Source of the DNA: Saprospiraceae bacterium
Lineage (GTDB): Bacteria; Bacteroidota; Bacteroidia; Chitinophagales; Saprospiraceae
Direction: 5' to 3'
Assembly: GCA_028280415.1 (NCBI GenBank)
Contig: JANQLV010000038.1
Location: forward strand, 1-64,000
DNA: 64,000 nucleotides
Part shown: positions 1 to 8,615 of the stretch, piece after piece
How the letters are laid out: every line of letters starts with the position of its first letter
How positions within the stretch are numbered: position 1 is the stretch's first letter
Made by a program: the position numbers and the translations under genes
The notes under the pieces: generated by a model
What the model saw: the letters and a program-made list of their open reading frames with translations, nothing else
The model's database searches: none
What the model was told of the DNA's origin: nothing

Positions 1-130
1 TAGGACAACCTAGTCCAGGAGAACCAGCAGGTATTGGCCCTGTTGTACCGTTAAAGGTCTGAGCCATTGCTGATGTTCCAAAGAGCATCATGCATAGCAC
101 AAGTAGGTTAGTAAAATTAATTTTTTTCAT
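1..130 (-). CDS. Secreted protein, N-terminal fragment (cut by window edge)
   Basis: The reading frame opens with ATG at 130-128 and runs off the left edge, so only 43 residues are visible. They form a clear Sec signal peptide (MKK, hydrophobic stretch, then SAMAQ), followed by a mature start rich in Thr, Gly and Pro (TFNGTTGPIPAGSPG). That start resembles the beginning of P-domain or adhesin modules in other Bacteroidota secreted proteins, but too little remains to name a family. The sequence before its ATG resembles that before the neighbouring 218-625 gene (both read CTAAAATTT, then ATCTCATGAAAAAAA), so the pair may be co-transcribed or share an ancestral leader. Confidence 0.6.
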   Translation of the reverse strand, partial: MKKINFTNLLVLCMMLFGTSAMAQTFNGTTGPIPAGSPGLGCP

Positions 131-217
131 GAGATTTACTAAATTTTAGTTAAAATTGTAAGTTAATCTTCGCGATGAGCGAAAGAAGTTTCCAAGTAAG
201 TATTTTGAACTGATGTC

Positions 218-625
218 TTACTCAGATAACAGGTTGTCGAGATAGTCGACAAGAGCCTGTCTTTCCACTTTAAAGTTTGGATAGTCGTTAGTGAATTCAA
301 CTAATCCAGAGCTGTGAATTCTAGGTTTGTATGCAGGAGCATTTTCGTGGATAGCAGCTCCTACCTCATTCCCTTCGTTGATATCTCTCATCACATCGTA
401 GTAGTAACGAAGCTTGAAAGCGATATCTTCACGAGCATTATTTGAAGTAGTATTTGGAATAGCATCTTCCAGTACTTCAATCTCACCCTTCAAAGTGGTG
501 GTTGCTTCATTAACACTCATGTACTGAGCATTAATGCCAGCTAATCCAACAAAGAAGAAAGCAACAGAAAGTACTAGTACTTTTGTCATCTTCCCTGTTT
601 GGAATAGAGAAAGCATTTTTTTCAT
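218..625 (-). CDS. Small secreted protein of unknown function (135 aa)
   Basis: I do not recognise this family. Residues 1-34 form an export signal with a basic start, a hydrophobic core near VLVLSVAFFFVGLAG, and a cut after NAQ. The roughly 100-residue mature part is acidic and probably mostly helical, with heptad-like stretches around TTLKGEIEVLEDAI and VERQALVDYLDNLLSE. There is no Cys, no lipobox and no T9SS C-terminal domain, so it is probably periplasmic or released. Internal ATGs at codons 4 and 13 would still leave a signal peptide. It lies 87 nt before the 1-130 gene on the same strand and is the first gene after the promoter at 1261-1306, which implies a leader of about 630 nt. Confidence 0.6.
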   Translation of the reverse strand: MKKMLSLFQTGKMTKVLVLSVAFFFVGLAGINAQYMSVNEATTTLKGEIEVLEDAIPNTTSNNAREDIAFKLRYYYDVMRDINEGNEVGAAIHENAPAYKPRIHSSGLVEFTNDYPNFKVERQALVDYLDNLLSE

Positions 626-1260
626 GAGATAAAATTTTAGGTTAAAAAATATATGATTAATAATGCGTAAAAGCCGTATTGATTTATTACTGTGCGGAGC
701 ATACGAACTCCACCAAAGTTATAGTCCCAAAGCAACTATACTCCAATTGCTAGCACGAGCTATCAGCCTAAGTAATGACACATTACTACCTGGCTAAGCT
801 TGCTTTACCTTTTAAGAGGTATATCCGACATTGTTAAATTTGAAAAATGAATGAGATAGGTGTAAATCTCTAAATTCATCGGGATTATAGTTTTGGTTTT
901 AAAATGTAATCTTTCGTTTCCTATGCGTGTACTGGTGTTCATGTTGCTGTTTCGTACATTCACAAAATATTGAAGAAGACCAATTGAACCAATATTAGTT
1001 AATGCTCTAATTCAAATATCTTAATCAAAAGATACTGTAGTTATTTTGCTTGAAATTTCTAAGGGGGGAGATCAAGAAATTTTAAGTGGGGATAAGATGG
1101 AGAAATTATTTTATTTAGTCTAAAAGGCTTTTAAAATATTTCTTCCTCTCTTTGTTTTTGTAAGTCTGGAATTATAATTATGTCATAGTGGTTTTATATA
1201 TTCAGTTTTTAGTTTTGCAAGTCAAATATTTGATTACTAATTGTCTTTCAACTTGCTCTA
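626..1260 (-). other. Long, partly structured leader region
   Basis: No convincing gene lies here. It sits between the promoter at 1261-1306 and the 218-625 gene, so it is probably the 5' untranslated part of that transcript. The 690-800 stretch folds locally. The arms AGTAATG (771-777) and CATTACT (781-787) are enclosed by AGCC (765-768) and GGCT (792-795). Further short stems are TATAGT/ACTATA (720-725, 735-740) and TAGC/GCTA (751-754, 759-762). I cannot match this to a known riboswitch class by eye. Confidence 0.35.
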
Positions 1261-1306
1261 CAAAGATACAATAATCCTTTTCTATGCCAATACCCCAAAA
1301 TCGGTA
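1261..1306 (-). promoter_or_regulatory. Bacteroidota promoter with TACC-N8-GGTA palindrome
   Basis: Read on the minus strand, the -7 box TATCTTTG (1261-1268) is preceded after an 18-nt spacer by TTGG (1287-1290), a good fit to the Bacteroidota primary-sigma pattern. Directly upstream lies the palindrome TACCCCAAAATCGGTA (plus-strand spelling, 1291-1306) followed by an A/T run. The same palindrome at the same distance from a -7 box is found at 2363-2408, 6738-6784 and 16299-16344. Start of transcription is expected near 1254, reading toward the small secreted protein genes. Confidence 0.65.
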
Positions 1307-1796
1307 ATTTTTAATTAATGCTTTTTTATAATACATTTATTTTTTATTAAATTATTTTTATAAAATATCTTAATCAATTATCTATCAATGATTAGTGTTT
1401 TAAACAATAATTTAATATTAAAAAACCCCTCCCTGCTCGAAAGCAATAATCTAACAAGCAGGTGAGGAATCTTCCCATTAACCGACAAATTCTTTTATTG
1501 TTATCAAAGCTTTACCTATATCTTTTTATAAGGTATTGGGGATGTTGTTTTATTGATTATATTTACTCAACAATATTCATGATTTCAAAAATGAAACTAT
1601 CGATAAGCGGGGAGCGTTTTTTGTATCATTAAATAAATAACCAGTCAATTTATTTTTTGCTACTCAAATAATCAACATCAAAATTAGTATATCAATTTAT
1701 CAAGTACAAAGTATTCTGCTATCTCAAAAACAAATTGTTTTGGTTAATTTTTTAATCAGTCAAATATTTAGAAAAATACTGTCCTAATAAAATTTG

Positions 1797-1870
1797 AATA
1801 AAAAGAAAACCCGGTCAAGAAGTGATAATGTAAGTTGGTTAAAATAATATTCAGATCCATCTCCGGGTTT
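1797..1870 (-). terminator. Candidate terminator of a short minus-strand transcript
   Basis: Inverted arms AAACCCGG (1808-1815) and CCGGGTTT (1863-1870) enclose a loop of about 47 nt. Read on the minus strand, the distal arm runs straight into TTTTCTTTTTATTC, a usable U-rich tract. Together with the promoter at 2363-2408 it would bound a transcript of about 560 nt. The long loop makes this a weaker call than the other terminators in the window. Confidence 0.4.
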
Positions 1871-2054
1871 CCATCATAGTATTTGTTTTTGTTATGTAAA
1901 AGATTGGCTCTGTTTTTTAAGACCTTCTCGGGTCGCTTATGCCATAGTTTTTATTTTTGCTTATGAGCACTACACTTTTGACTCCGTCGCATTGTATAGC
2001 TATAAAAAGGTTCCGGGTAGAAATGTTTCCTTTTTATCAATTGACCCTTGCAGA

Positions 2055-2138
2055 TCAGTTTCGCTCTTCGATTACCGCCTGACGGGCATCTCGCAAAACC
2101 ATTAGAATAAAAATAAAAATAAGCGTTTTCAGTATCAT
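2055..2138 (-). CDS. Candidate 27-aa membrane peptide
   Basis: A short frame from ATG at 2138-2136 to TGA at 2057-2055 encodes one hydrophobic segment (MILKTLIFIFILMVL) followed by a charged tail (RDARQAVIEERN). This is the layout of single-pass micropeptides. No family is recognised. Support is positional: it lies about 220 nt downstream of the promoter at 2363-2408 and upstream of the candidate terminator at 1797-1870, in a 2-kb stretch with no other gene. A frame this short arises easily by chance, and the transcript could equally be a small RNA. Confidence 0.25.
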   Translation of the reverse strand: MILKTLIFIFILMVLRDARQAVIEERN

Positions 2139-2362
2139 GGGACTATAGTTTAGCTTGGCTAAAAATGTTTAATAATACCATTGAATTTGTACTATACAAA
2201 TCAATAATGAGTATCTTGAAATTATAAGAGGGATAAAGGAGATAATGATTTAAAGTACTGAAAGTCGGTAGAAAAGAGATTTGGTGGGGTCTTGGTTAAA
2301 TTGTAAGTTTTTCGATTCGTTCCGATACTTTCCTGGCTTTTATTTTATCATTTTTGATAGTA

Positions 2363-2408
2363 TAAATTTACAAACTATTTGACTTCAATGCTTACCCTCA
2401 AAATGGTA
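2363..2408 (-). promoter_or_regulatory. Second promoter-like site with TACC-N8-GGTA palindrome
   Basis: The plus-strand sequence TACCCTCAAAATGGTA (2393-2408), followed by TTTTTC, matches the element at 1291-1306. Thirty bases to its left, the minus strand reads TAAATTTA (2370-2363), one base from TAnnTTTG. There is no TTGG-like -33 box, as expected of an activator-dependent promoter. No annotated gene lies close downstream; only the candidate 27-aa frame does. Confidence 0.45.
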
Positions 2409-2476
2409 TTTTTCAAATAAGTTTATTTTATATTCATATTGATCATGCTTCTACTTTCTTTCTTCATAACAGGGTA

Positions 2477-2511
2477 AGAAGGAAGCCTTCCGGGCGGAAG
2501 GTCGACCTTCT
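2477..2511 (-). terminator. Hairpin after the HYR/dockerin gene
   Basis: Nested inverted repeats lie 74 nt past the stop at 2585: AGAAGG (2477-2482) pairs with CCTTCT (2506-2511), and CCTTCC (2486-2491) pairs with GGAAGG (2496-2501) around GGGC. An alternative fold uses the 14-bp palindrome GAAGGTCGACCTTC. There is only a weak T-rich tract, so it may stabilise the 3' end rather than terminate by itself. Confidence 0.45.
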
Positions 2512-2584
2512 CAATCAAACCCTATTTATAAGAACAAATTACTTCTTCTGTACGAAGTACAATTTCTTGTCATCATGATCAAAT

Positions 2585-5500
2585 TTATTGAACGATTAAC
2601 GATTTCGTCTTCCAGGTTCCATCCGGTAGCATTACATTCAAGAAGTATATACCCGAAGCCGCAAAATCACTTCTATTCAAAATCAATTTATTTGAGCCTG
2701 CATCATAGTTTTGTTCAAATCTATGTACAGTCAATCCTGCTGCATTCACGATACTAATTTCGACTCGCATCGACTGTGGCAAGTAAAAAGGAACAGTTGT
2801 TTGTTCTATAATAGGATTAGGATAATTTTTATATAGCATAAATTGTTCCTTTTCTGCTATTTCTGCCTCATAAATTTCAAAATTAATGCCTAATATTTCC
2901 ATTTGCTCAGAATAAGCCTCGGCTTCAAGCCATTTAGAATCAATATTCAGTGTATTTCGCAATGCTCCCTTATCCTTAGCCAAAAATCGTAGGCTAAACA
3001 GAGGCTCATCCGGATCGCTTATTTCAAGTGTACCTTTGAGCCAGCTCAATGCAATTATCCCCTCTACTGCTCTGTTAAAATTAAAATGCTCCTCTTCAAG
3101 ATTTACAAGGCTATTGGCTGTAAAATCCAGATATTCCAGTTTTTCCGAAACAAAGCTAAATGTCCATTGCAAGCCAAGTATATTCGAAATATCTCTTGCA
3201 TAAATTGGTACTTCCACGATATCGCCTCTTTCAAAATTCTGATCATCAGCTTTCACAGCTAGCTTTTCACCTTCGCTTCGTTCTTCACCGATTGTTTCGC
3301 CATCAAATGTCGAAGGATTGGCATTACCATTAACATCCCCTACTTTTATTGCAATGAAATCGGCATCGATAACATCCTCTTCCAGGTTATTAACTATGAT
3401 GCTTTCCGGAAAACTTGACTGGAACGGATTCGCCGGATCAGGAAAGACATAGGCCGCATCAATGAACCGCCAGGACGTATTACCTGAAAATGAATCATCC
3501 AACTGCAAAATCAGTCTTCTCAACTTCACAATATCAAAAGTCGAAATGCTACCAGAAGCATTGATATCCGCTGCAATCATGCGATAAGGAGAGCTAATCG
3601 GTTGAATATTGAGGATATGCCTTTGCATAAAGACTAAATCAAAAGTTGTGACTCCATTCATATAGTTAATATCTTTTACAGGACGTATTTCATAGTTTTG
3701 ATTCAAGGGCAAATCCGGGATCTCAAAATAGCCCGTCACATCGTTATTCACGGTCAATTCCAGACCACCCGTCACTTCGATATCTACTAATTGAACCGGC
3801 AATCCGTTTTCATTTTCAATAATTCCGGAAATTGCAGCACTTGGTTCATCACAGTTGGATCCATTATTCTGGATATTAATGACGGTATTACAAATAGAAC
3901 TATTTCCAGCTGCATCGATCACCGTCAAACTCAAAGCCTGAGTACCCAAATCGTCGCAAGTAAATATATTCGGACTTACTATGTATTGCAGTTCTTCGGG
4001 ACTTGTACAATTGTCAAAACTCCCCAGGTTTATAAACTCAGGTGCAACTTCCACAATGCCATTTTGACCAATTGTAACATTTACCCCTCCATTGCAAATA
4101 GCTGTTGGAGCTTTGGCATCCACAACTGTGATTACTCTGGAGCATAGCGTAAAATTTCCGCAGCCATCTGTTGCAGTATAATTGATGGTATGTATCCCCG
4201 GAGGATAAAAGCCACTGGCATCCGCGCCATTGCTGCTCGCATAGGGAGAATCATTGGTGATGATTACATTCGGATTGCAATCAGAAGCAATTGGCGAGTC
4301 TAAAATAATGTTTATACCACTGCAATCAGAAGCAAACAGATTGATAGTGGTGTCTGCTGCGCAAGCTAAATCAGGTGCAGTAGAATCTTCTACATCAATA
4401 ATTTGTATATCTGTCCAAAAGCCTTCGCTGGTTCCGGAGTTAGGATCATATGTACACCACTCATATACAGACCAGGTTCTGAAAATTCGATAACAAGATG
4501 GTCCATTACTAATTATCTCGTCATCATAGGTAAAGGAAATACTTTCACAATCAGCATTAACAAAATAAGGTGCTCCGGAAAGTGAAGTATCTATATTTAT
4601 CAAACAATTCGATGTCACAAAATTTTGTGGAAAAACAACGATCAATGGCGTATTATCTTCAAGAAAAATAGTTTGAGTACAGGAGGTCTGATTCCCCGCA
4701 AGATCAATCACTGTCCAGGTCCGTTGAATACTGCCTGCATTACATTCATTCAGGTTTTCAATATCATTATAAAAAAGTGTGTCGATGCTACAATTATCAT
4801 CAACGATTGGAGAGCCTGTAATATCCAAATTTGAAGGGTCTTCGGAGCAAGAGATATAAACATCTGATGGACAGGATATTGCAGGATTCAATTTATCATC
4901 TATAATAGCATAAACCGTACACTCATTATAGTTTCCAGCCTGATCTGTAATCCTTAAGGTAACAGGTACGGGACTATCTCCGATATCCTGACAATCAAAA
5001 GATACATAATTGTTAAAGCCAACACCGTCCCGGCTAACCTCAATAGTTTCAATTCCACAATTATCATGGCTACCGCTATCGAAGCTATTCGCATAGACTA
5101 AAGCAGAGCCAAATACGGATAAATGAACCTGTGTATTAAAGTCACAAACAGGTGTAGGTGGAACATTGTCAACCACAGTAATGGTAGTGGTACAAGTCGA
5201 TGTATTTCCACAATCATCAACAGCGGTATAAGTCACTTCGTGGGTTCCGAGTGGAACATCCAGAAAAGGGCCATAGCCGGTACCAAAGGCCCAGGATGGT
5301 GTAATTGTGACTTCTGAACATTCATCTGTGGCAGTAGTCAATGGAAAGTTAACGGTAGCAGTACATTCATTAACAGCTGTACCGACAGTAAGGTCTGCGG
5401 GGCAATTTATAAGGGGGGCAATATTATCTTCTACATTAATAACCTGCACATTCAACGTAAAATCCCCGGAGCAAAAATCCACCACAGTCCAGGTACGAAG

Positions 5501-6349
5501 AACGCGATATGAATTACTTCCACAAAGTGGAACGATTTGATCGGAGTGAGAAATAATCAACTCACAAAAACCGGCATTATCCAGTTCTACCCCCTCTATG
5601 TAAGGCTCGCCGGTAAGTGATAAATCCGTAGGATCCTGGCCGCAATTCAGCGCAGGAGTAACAAAGCCGTCGAGATGTGCAGGAAACATCACATCGTCGA
5701 TGGTTACTCTTTTCAGATAAATCATCTGAATACAAGAAGCTACATTGCCACTCTCATCCTGAACTGACCAAGTTCGCTGAATTTGAGCGGTAATAGTATC
5801 TGATCCTTGTACCGTAAAGCAGCCAAGATCCATGAATTCATCAACATATGTCAAATCAGTATTTGCAAACACCGAACAATTATCCGTGGCCAACGGATAA
5901 CCGGTAACGGATGGATCTACTGATTGATTACATAAAACAGAGGTGTCAGAGCAAGTGAGTTGAGGACTTATATAATCTCCGACATTTATTGAAGTCTGGC
6001 AGAAATTGCCATTACTCGTTTGTGTTACGGTTGCAGTCATAGTGAGTCCGACATGTGCACAAGTCAGAACATTGCCTACAGAATTACCCTCCGGATCGGT
6101 AATATCAACGGTAAAATTATTAGGGTCGCAGGCGGAGTCTTCCAACAAGATAGAAGGTGTAATAATTGCTTGGCCGGAAAGGTCCAGAGAGACATTTAAG
6201 CTGCCTTTACAGATAATCACACAGGCAAAAGCATTAATGGAAAGTAATAGAAAGGAAGAGACCAAAACAGCGAGCAGGCTGCTGATTTTTTTGAAGTCGG
6301 TTCTGAACGAACAGATTTTTATCCATGTAGATGGAATAAATCTCATCAA
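2585..6349 (-). CDS. Giant HYR-repeat protein with dockerin, cohesin and T9SS domains
   Basis: A 1254-aa protein expected at the cell surface. An N-terminal signal segment ends near SINAFA (about residue 42). About eight HYR/Ig-like modules follow, marked by recurring DNCS, RTWTV and GNxTxCT signatures. From about 838 there is a carboxypeptidase-regulatory-like fold. Next are two dockerin-like halves (about 891-913, with NGVTTFDLVFMQRHIL; 927-951, with ADINASGSISTFDIVKLRR), a WRF motif and the GDVNG box. Residues 1024-1165 form a cohesin-like beta-sandwich, and 1166-1254 a T9SS type A sorting domain with YPNP at 1176-1179. In the second dockerin half some calcium-ligand positions are Ser rather than Asp. 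The same tail occurs on the haem peroxidase at 35381-38281. Partner and substrate are unknown. Confidence 0.85.
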   Translation of the reverse strand: MMRFIPSTWIKICSFRTDFKKISSLLAVLVSSFLLLSINAFACVIICKGSLNVSLDLSGQAIITPSILLEDSACDPNNFTVDITDPEGNSVGNVLTCAHVGLTMTATVTQTSNGNFCQTSINVGDYISPQLTCSDTSVLCNQSVDPSVTGYPLATDNCSVFANTDLTYVDEFMDLGCFTVQGSDTITAQIQRTWSVQDESGNVASCIQMIYLKRVTIDDVMFPAHLDGFVTPALNCGQDPTDLSLTGEPYIEGVELDNAGFCELIISHSDQIVPLCGSNSYRVLRTWTVVDFCSGDFTLNVQVINVEDNIAPLINCPADLTVGTAVNECTATVNFPLTTATDECSEVTITPSWAFGTGYGPFLDVPLGTHEVTYTAVDDCGNTSTCTTTITVVDNVPPTPVCDFNTQVHLSVFGSALVYANSFDSGSHDNCGIETIEVSRDGVGFNNYVSFDCQDIGDSPVPVTLRITDQAGNYNECTVYAIIDDKLNPAISCPSDVYISCSEDPSNLDITGSPIVDDNCSIDTLFYNDIENLNECNAGSIQRTWTVIDLAGNQTSCTQTIFLEDNTPLIVVFPQNFVTSNCLINIDTSLSGAPYFVNADCESISFTYDDEIISNGPSCYRIFRTWSVYEWCTYDPNSGTSEGFWTDIQIIDVEDSTAPDLACAADTTINLFASDCSGINIILDSPIASDCNPNVIITNDSPYASSNGADASGFYPPGIHTINYTATDGCGNFTLCSRVITVVDAKAPTAICNGGVNVTIGQNGIVEVAPEFINLGSFDNCTSPEELQYIVSPNIFTCDDLGTQALSLTVIDAAGNSSICNTVINIQNNGSNCDEPSAAISGIIENENGLPVQLVDIEVTGGLELTVNNDVTGYFEIPDLPLNQNYEIRPVKDINYMNGVTTFDLVFMQRHILNIQPISSPYRMIAADINASGSISTFDIVKLRRLILQLDDSFSGNTSWRFIDAAYVFPDPANPFQSSFPESIIVNNLEEDVIDADFIAIKVGDVNGNANPSTFDGETIGEERSEGEKLAVKADDQNFERGDIVEVPIYARDISNILGLQWTFSFVSEKLEYLDFTANSLVNLEEEHFNFNRAVEGIIALSWLKGTLEISDPDEPLFSLRFLAKDKGALRNTLNIDSKWLEAEAYSEQMEILGINFEIYEAEIAEKEQFMLYKNYPNPIIEQTTVPFYLPQSMRVEISIVNAAGLTVHRFEQNYDAGSNKLILNRSDFAASGIYFLNVMLPDGTWKTKSLIVQ

Positions 6350-6737
6350 ATTGTTTTGGTCTATGCTAAAAAGCCTTTACTACGTCCAATTAGGTGCAGC
6401 AAAGCAGTTTAGCATTCAGTTAAAAAAGAATGTTTCCCTGAAGTGTCGTTCAGATAGTGAAGTGTTGTTTGATTTGTGTTTTAAAAAGCAATTTCCTCAT
6501 TTTGCTTTCAGTGTTGAAGCGAATTGGTCGATTCACTTCTGCCAGTTGGTTTGTGGCGTTCAATTTTTTGAACTTCTCAAATCGATTTAGGATCGATTGC
6601 AATTTTTTAGGAGGATGGTTTTGGTCGTAAGTTGTGGGAGGGATTTTTTGTAAGTTTTGTAAGTCTTGGCACGCTTGTTGTAAGTTTGTAAGTGTAAAGT
6701 TTTAGCTTGCCGTTTTGTACGTTTCCTAAGTACATTT

Positions 6738-6784
6738 CAAAGATAACTACTCTATACGCTTTCCACCATACCCACTTAAAGGTA
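6738..6784 (-). promoter_or_regulatory. Promoter-like site with TACC-N8-GGTA, HYR/dockerin gene
   Basis: On the minus strand the -7 box TATCTTTG (6745-6738) lies 31 bp from the palindrome TACCCACTTAAAGGTA (6769-6784, plus spelling), which is followed by TTTT. The -33 position reads GTGG, a weak match. Transcription would begin near 6731 and enter the HYR/dockerin gene at 6349. Confidence 0.6.
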
Positions 6785-6970
6785 TTTTACTAATATAAAA
6801 AATAATAAATTTATATTCAACTGTTAATCAATCATTAAAAACAATAAATCAAGCAATTAAATCTATCCTTTTATTATTTTTTTCTTCTTTTCCAGTAATA
6901 AAAAATCACGTTTTGCAACGTTTTTATTTTTCTATAAATAAATCAGAAAAAATCACCAAAAAAAGACCTT

Positions 6971-6986
6971 TGGCATACTAATTGCA
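6971..6986 (+). promoter_or_regulatory. Possible sigma-54 promoter
   Basis: TGGCAT-ACTAA-TTGCA keeps the GG and GC dinucleotides 12 positions apart, as in -24/-12 promoters (consensus TGGCAC-N5-TTGCA). No gene follows on the plus strand before the convergent PorP/SprF gene, so the product would be a non-coding or antisense transcript. One match of this quality can occur by chance. Confidence 0.25.
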
Positions 6987-7595
6987 CCCTCATTATTGTA
7001 AGTTTTTAGTACGTTTCCTAAGTACACCACTCTTTCCACACTATATAATAATTTACCTAATTATTTTGCTGTTTGTGATTCGATCTTAGTTTTCGATTTT
7101 AGATGTATATATGATTCTAAAACCGGGAGGTAGCGCAAAACTGTCATTACCCTGCTATCAGTCTTCTCTTAGTTAATAGTCTTGTCAATCATTAAGCTAG
7201 ACTTTAGCATATTACAATGCTACTTTCTTTTTCATTGAAAAATGATCTTGTGGTAATAACTCTCAGAAGTTAGTAAAAGAGGCGGGAGCAGCTGCCGGCC
7301 TTTGAGCGCGCGCCTTTATTGGGTCCAGGCTTTTATCTGCTCGTATCTTTATTCAAGACAAATTTTTAAGCGAAATGATGAAGTCGCGTTAAGAAGGCAT
7401 ATAATATACAAACATCCAGTCCAAAATTTAACTTTGACACCGGCCATTTGGGTTTGCACTTGATTCCTCTAAAAGAGAAACGGAATAAATATTGTAATTT
7501 CAGCTATATAAAGTAGAGAAGCCCCCCTCTAACAAGTGTAGAGAGAGGCCATCCCAAAAACCAATTGATAAAGGACTTCTTTCGTATCTTTTAGA

Positions 7596-7633
7596 GTACT
7601 TCTCTGCTTTTCTTTTAATAAACAGTGAAGTAC
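7596..7633 (-). terminator. Hairpin following the PorP/SprF gene
   Basis: The arms GTACTTCTCTG (7596-7606) and CAGTGAAGTAC (7623-7633) are complementary except for one position, and lie about 10 nt past the stop of the PorP/SprF gene. There is no good U tract, so termination is uncertain. Confidence 0.35.
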
Positions 7634-7643
7634 CTTCTATTTT

Positions 7644-8582
7644 TTATTTTCTGTACTTCATAGAGCGATCATACTTCCCTTTATTTCTGTTGAATTCAAA
7701 ATTGATCGTTATCTCGTGTGAGCCGCCATTATAGTTTTGAAATTCATCCATAAAAACATCGTAAGTATAAACAAACTGAAGTGTATTGTATTTCGTACCA
7801 AGGATAATCCCGAGGTTTCCTCCCGTACCGGCTCTATAGGTTAGCCCCGTCAATAATTGTTCTTTTAGAAAAGAAGCAACCAGGTTGACATCTGTCTGGA
7901 AATCAACACCTCTTACTCTTTTAAATAGAAGTGAGGGCATTAATTTAACTTTGGACTCAGCCAAATCGAATTTTCCACCGACATTAGCCGTCAAAAATTG
8001 AAAAGGTCCACCATCTCCATTTCCGGAAATTTGATCCAATTTTCCACGTACCAAGCCAGGAGAACTCAAACCAAAGAAGATGCGATCCTGATAACTACCA
8101 TAGATACCAAGCGTAGCATCAAATTCTGTTTCCCCATCAAGAGCGGCCATAACGATCTCATCATCCATATCAAAAAGAAAACTATTGGTTACAGAATTAT
8201 CAATGGAAGTTGTGTGCCACTCTGTCGACAATCCGAAGGCCATGTCAAAGTCGTTAATTTCATATTGAAAAGCATAAGATAACTGACCACGGAAGCGCGT
8301 CAAGCCCGCAATATTCTCCGTATAGATCATTCCGCCTATGCCTAATCTTTTTCCTATAGGGCCATTATAACTCAAAGCATAAGTTTTAGGCGTTTCCGGA
8401 AAATTTGTCCAGGCCGAACGGATATTGATAAAAACGTTGTGATGATCCCTATCAAAACCGGTTGCTGCCGGATTGATCAAAGTAGGATTGAAAATGTAAT
8501 GCATAAAGACAGCTTCTTCCTGAGCCAGGGCTGAGTTAGTGAAGAAAGCGATAATTGCGAATATGAATATTAATTTTTTCAT
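7644..8582 (-). CDS. PorP/SprF family T9SS outer-membrane protein
   Basis: A 312-aa protein with a signal peptide ending near NSALAQ, followed by the conserved PorP/SprF opening (FMHYIFNPTLINPAATGFD) and alternating strands of an outer-membrane barrel through the C terminus. Known members work with T9SS cargo that carries a gliding-motility-associated (type B) C-terminal domain, helping its secretion or surface attachment. That fits here: the gene starts 33 nt after the giant SprB-repeat gene, which ends in such a domain, so the two are probably co-transcribed and specific partners. The length is normal for the family. Confidence 0.9.
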   Translation of the reverse strand: MKKLIFIFAIIAFFTNSALAQEEAVFMHYIFNPTLINPAATGFDRDHHNVFINIRSAWTNFPETPKTYALSYNGPIGKRLGIGGMIYTENIAGLTRFRGQLSYAFQYEINDFDMAFGLSTEWHTTSIDNSVTNSFLFDMDDEIVMAALDGETEFDATLGIYGSYQDRIFFGLSSPGLVRGKLDQISGNGDGGPFQFLTANVGGKFDLAESKVKLMPSLLFKRVRGVDFQTDVNLVASFLKEQLLTGLTYRAGTGGNLGIILGTKYNTLQFVYTYDVFMDEFQNYNGGSHEITINFEFNRNKGKYDRSMKYRK

Positions 8583-8615
8583 TTTAATTTCCTTTAAATG
8601 TTTTTGGGAATAAGA

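Larger units (their letters stand above)
6717..7026 (+). repeat. Pair of 18-bp direct repeats
   Basis: The sequence GTACGTTTCCTAAGTACA occurs at 6717-6734 and again at 7009-7026, 292 bp apart. Each copy is bounded by GTAC and is preceded by TGTAAGTTT-type sequence and a TGGCA-containing stretch. The left copy abuts the expected start of the transcript for the HYR/dockerin gene. Function is unknown; it could be a protein-binding site or a remnant of a local duplication. Confidence 0.5.
6350..7643. other. Gene-free 1.3-kb region between surface-protein genes
   Basis: No convincing coding frame is visible here. It holds the promoter-like site at 6738-6784, whose leftward transcript would have a leader of about 380 nt containing several ACTTACAA repeats (6650-6700, minus reading). 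It also holds a pair of 18-bp direct repeats (6717-6734, 7009-7026), a sigma-54-like sequence (6971-6986), a GC-rich patch (7281-7313) in otherwise AT-rich DNA, and a hairpin after the PorP/SprF gene. Confidence 0.5.

Noticed and set aside
6006-6590. A 194-codon plus-strand frame overlapping the start of the HYR/dockerin gene
   Set aside because: It is antisense to the strongly supported signal-peptide end of that gene, and its product has no domain or sensible composition.
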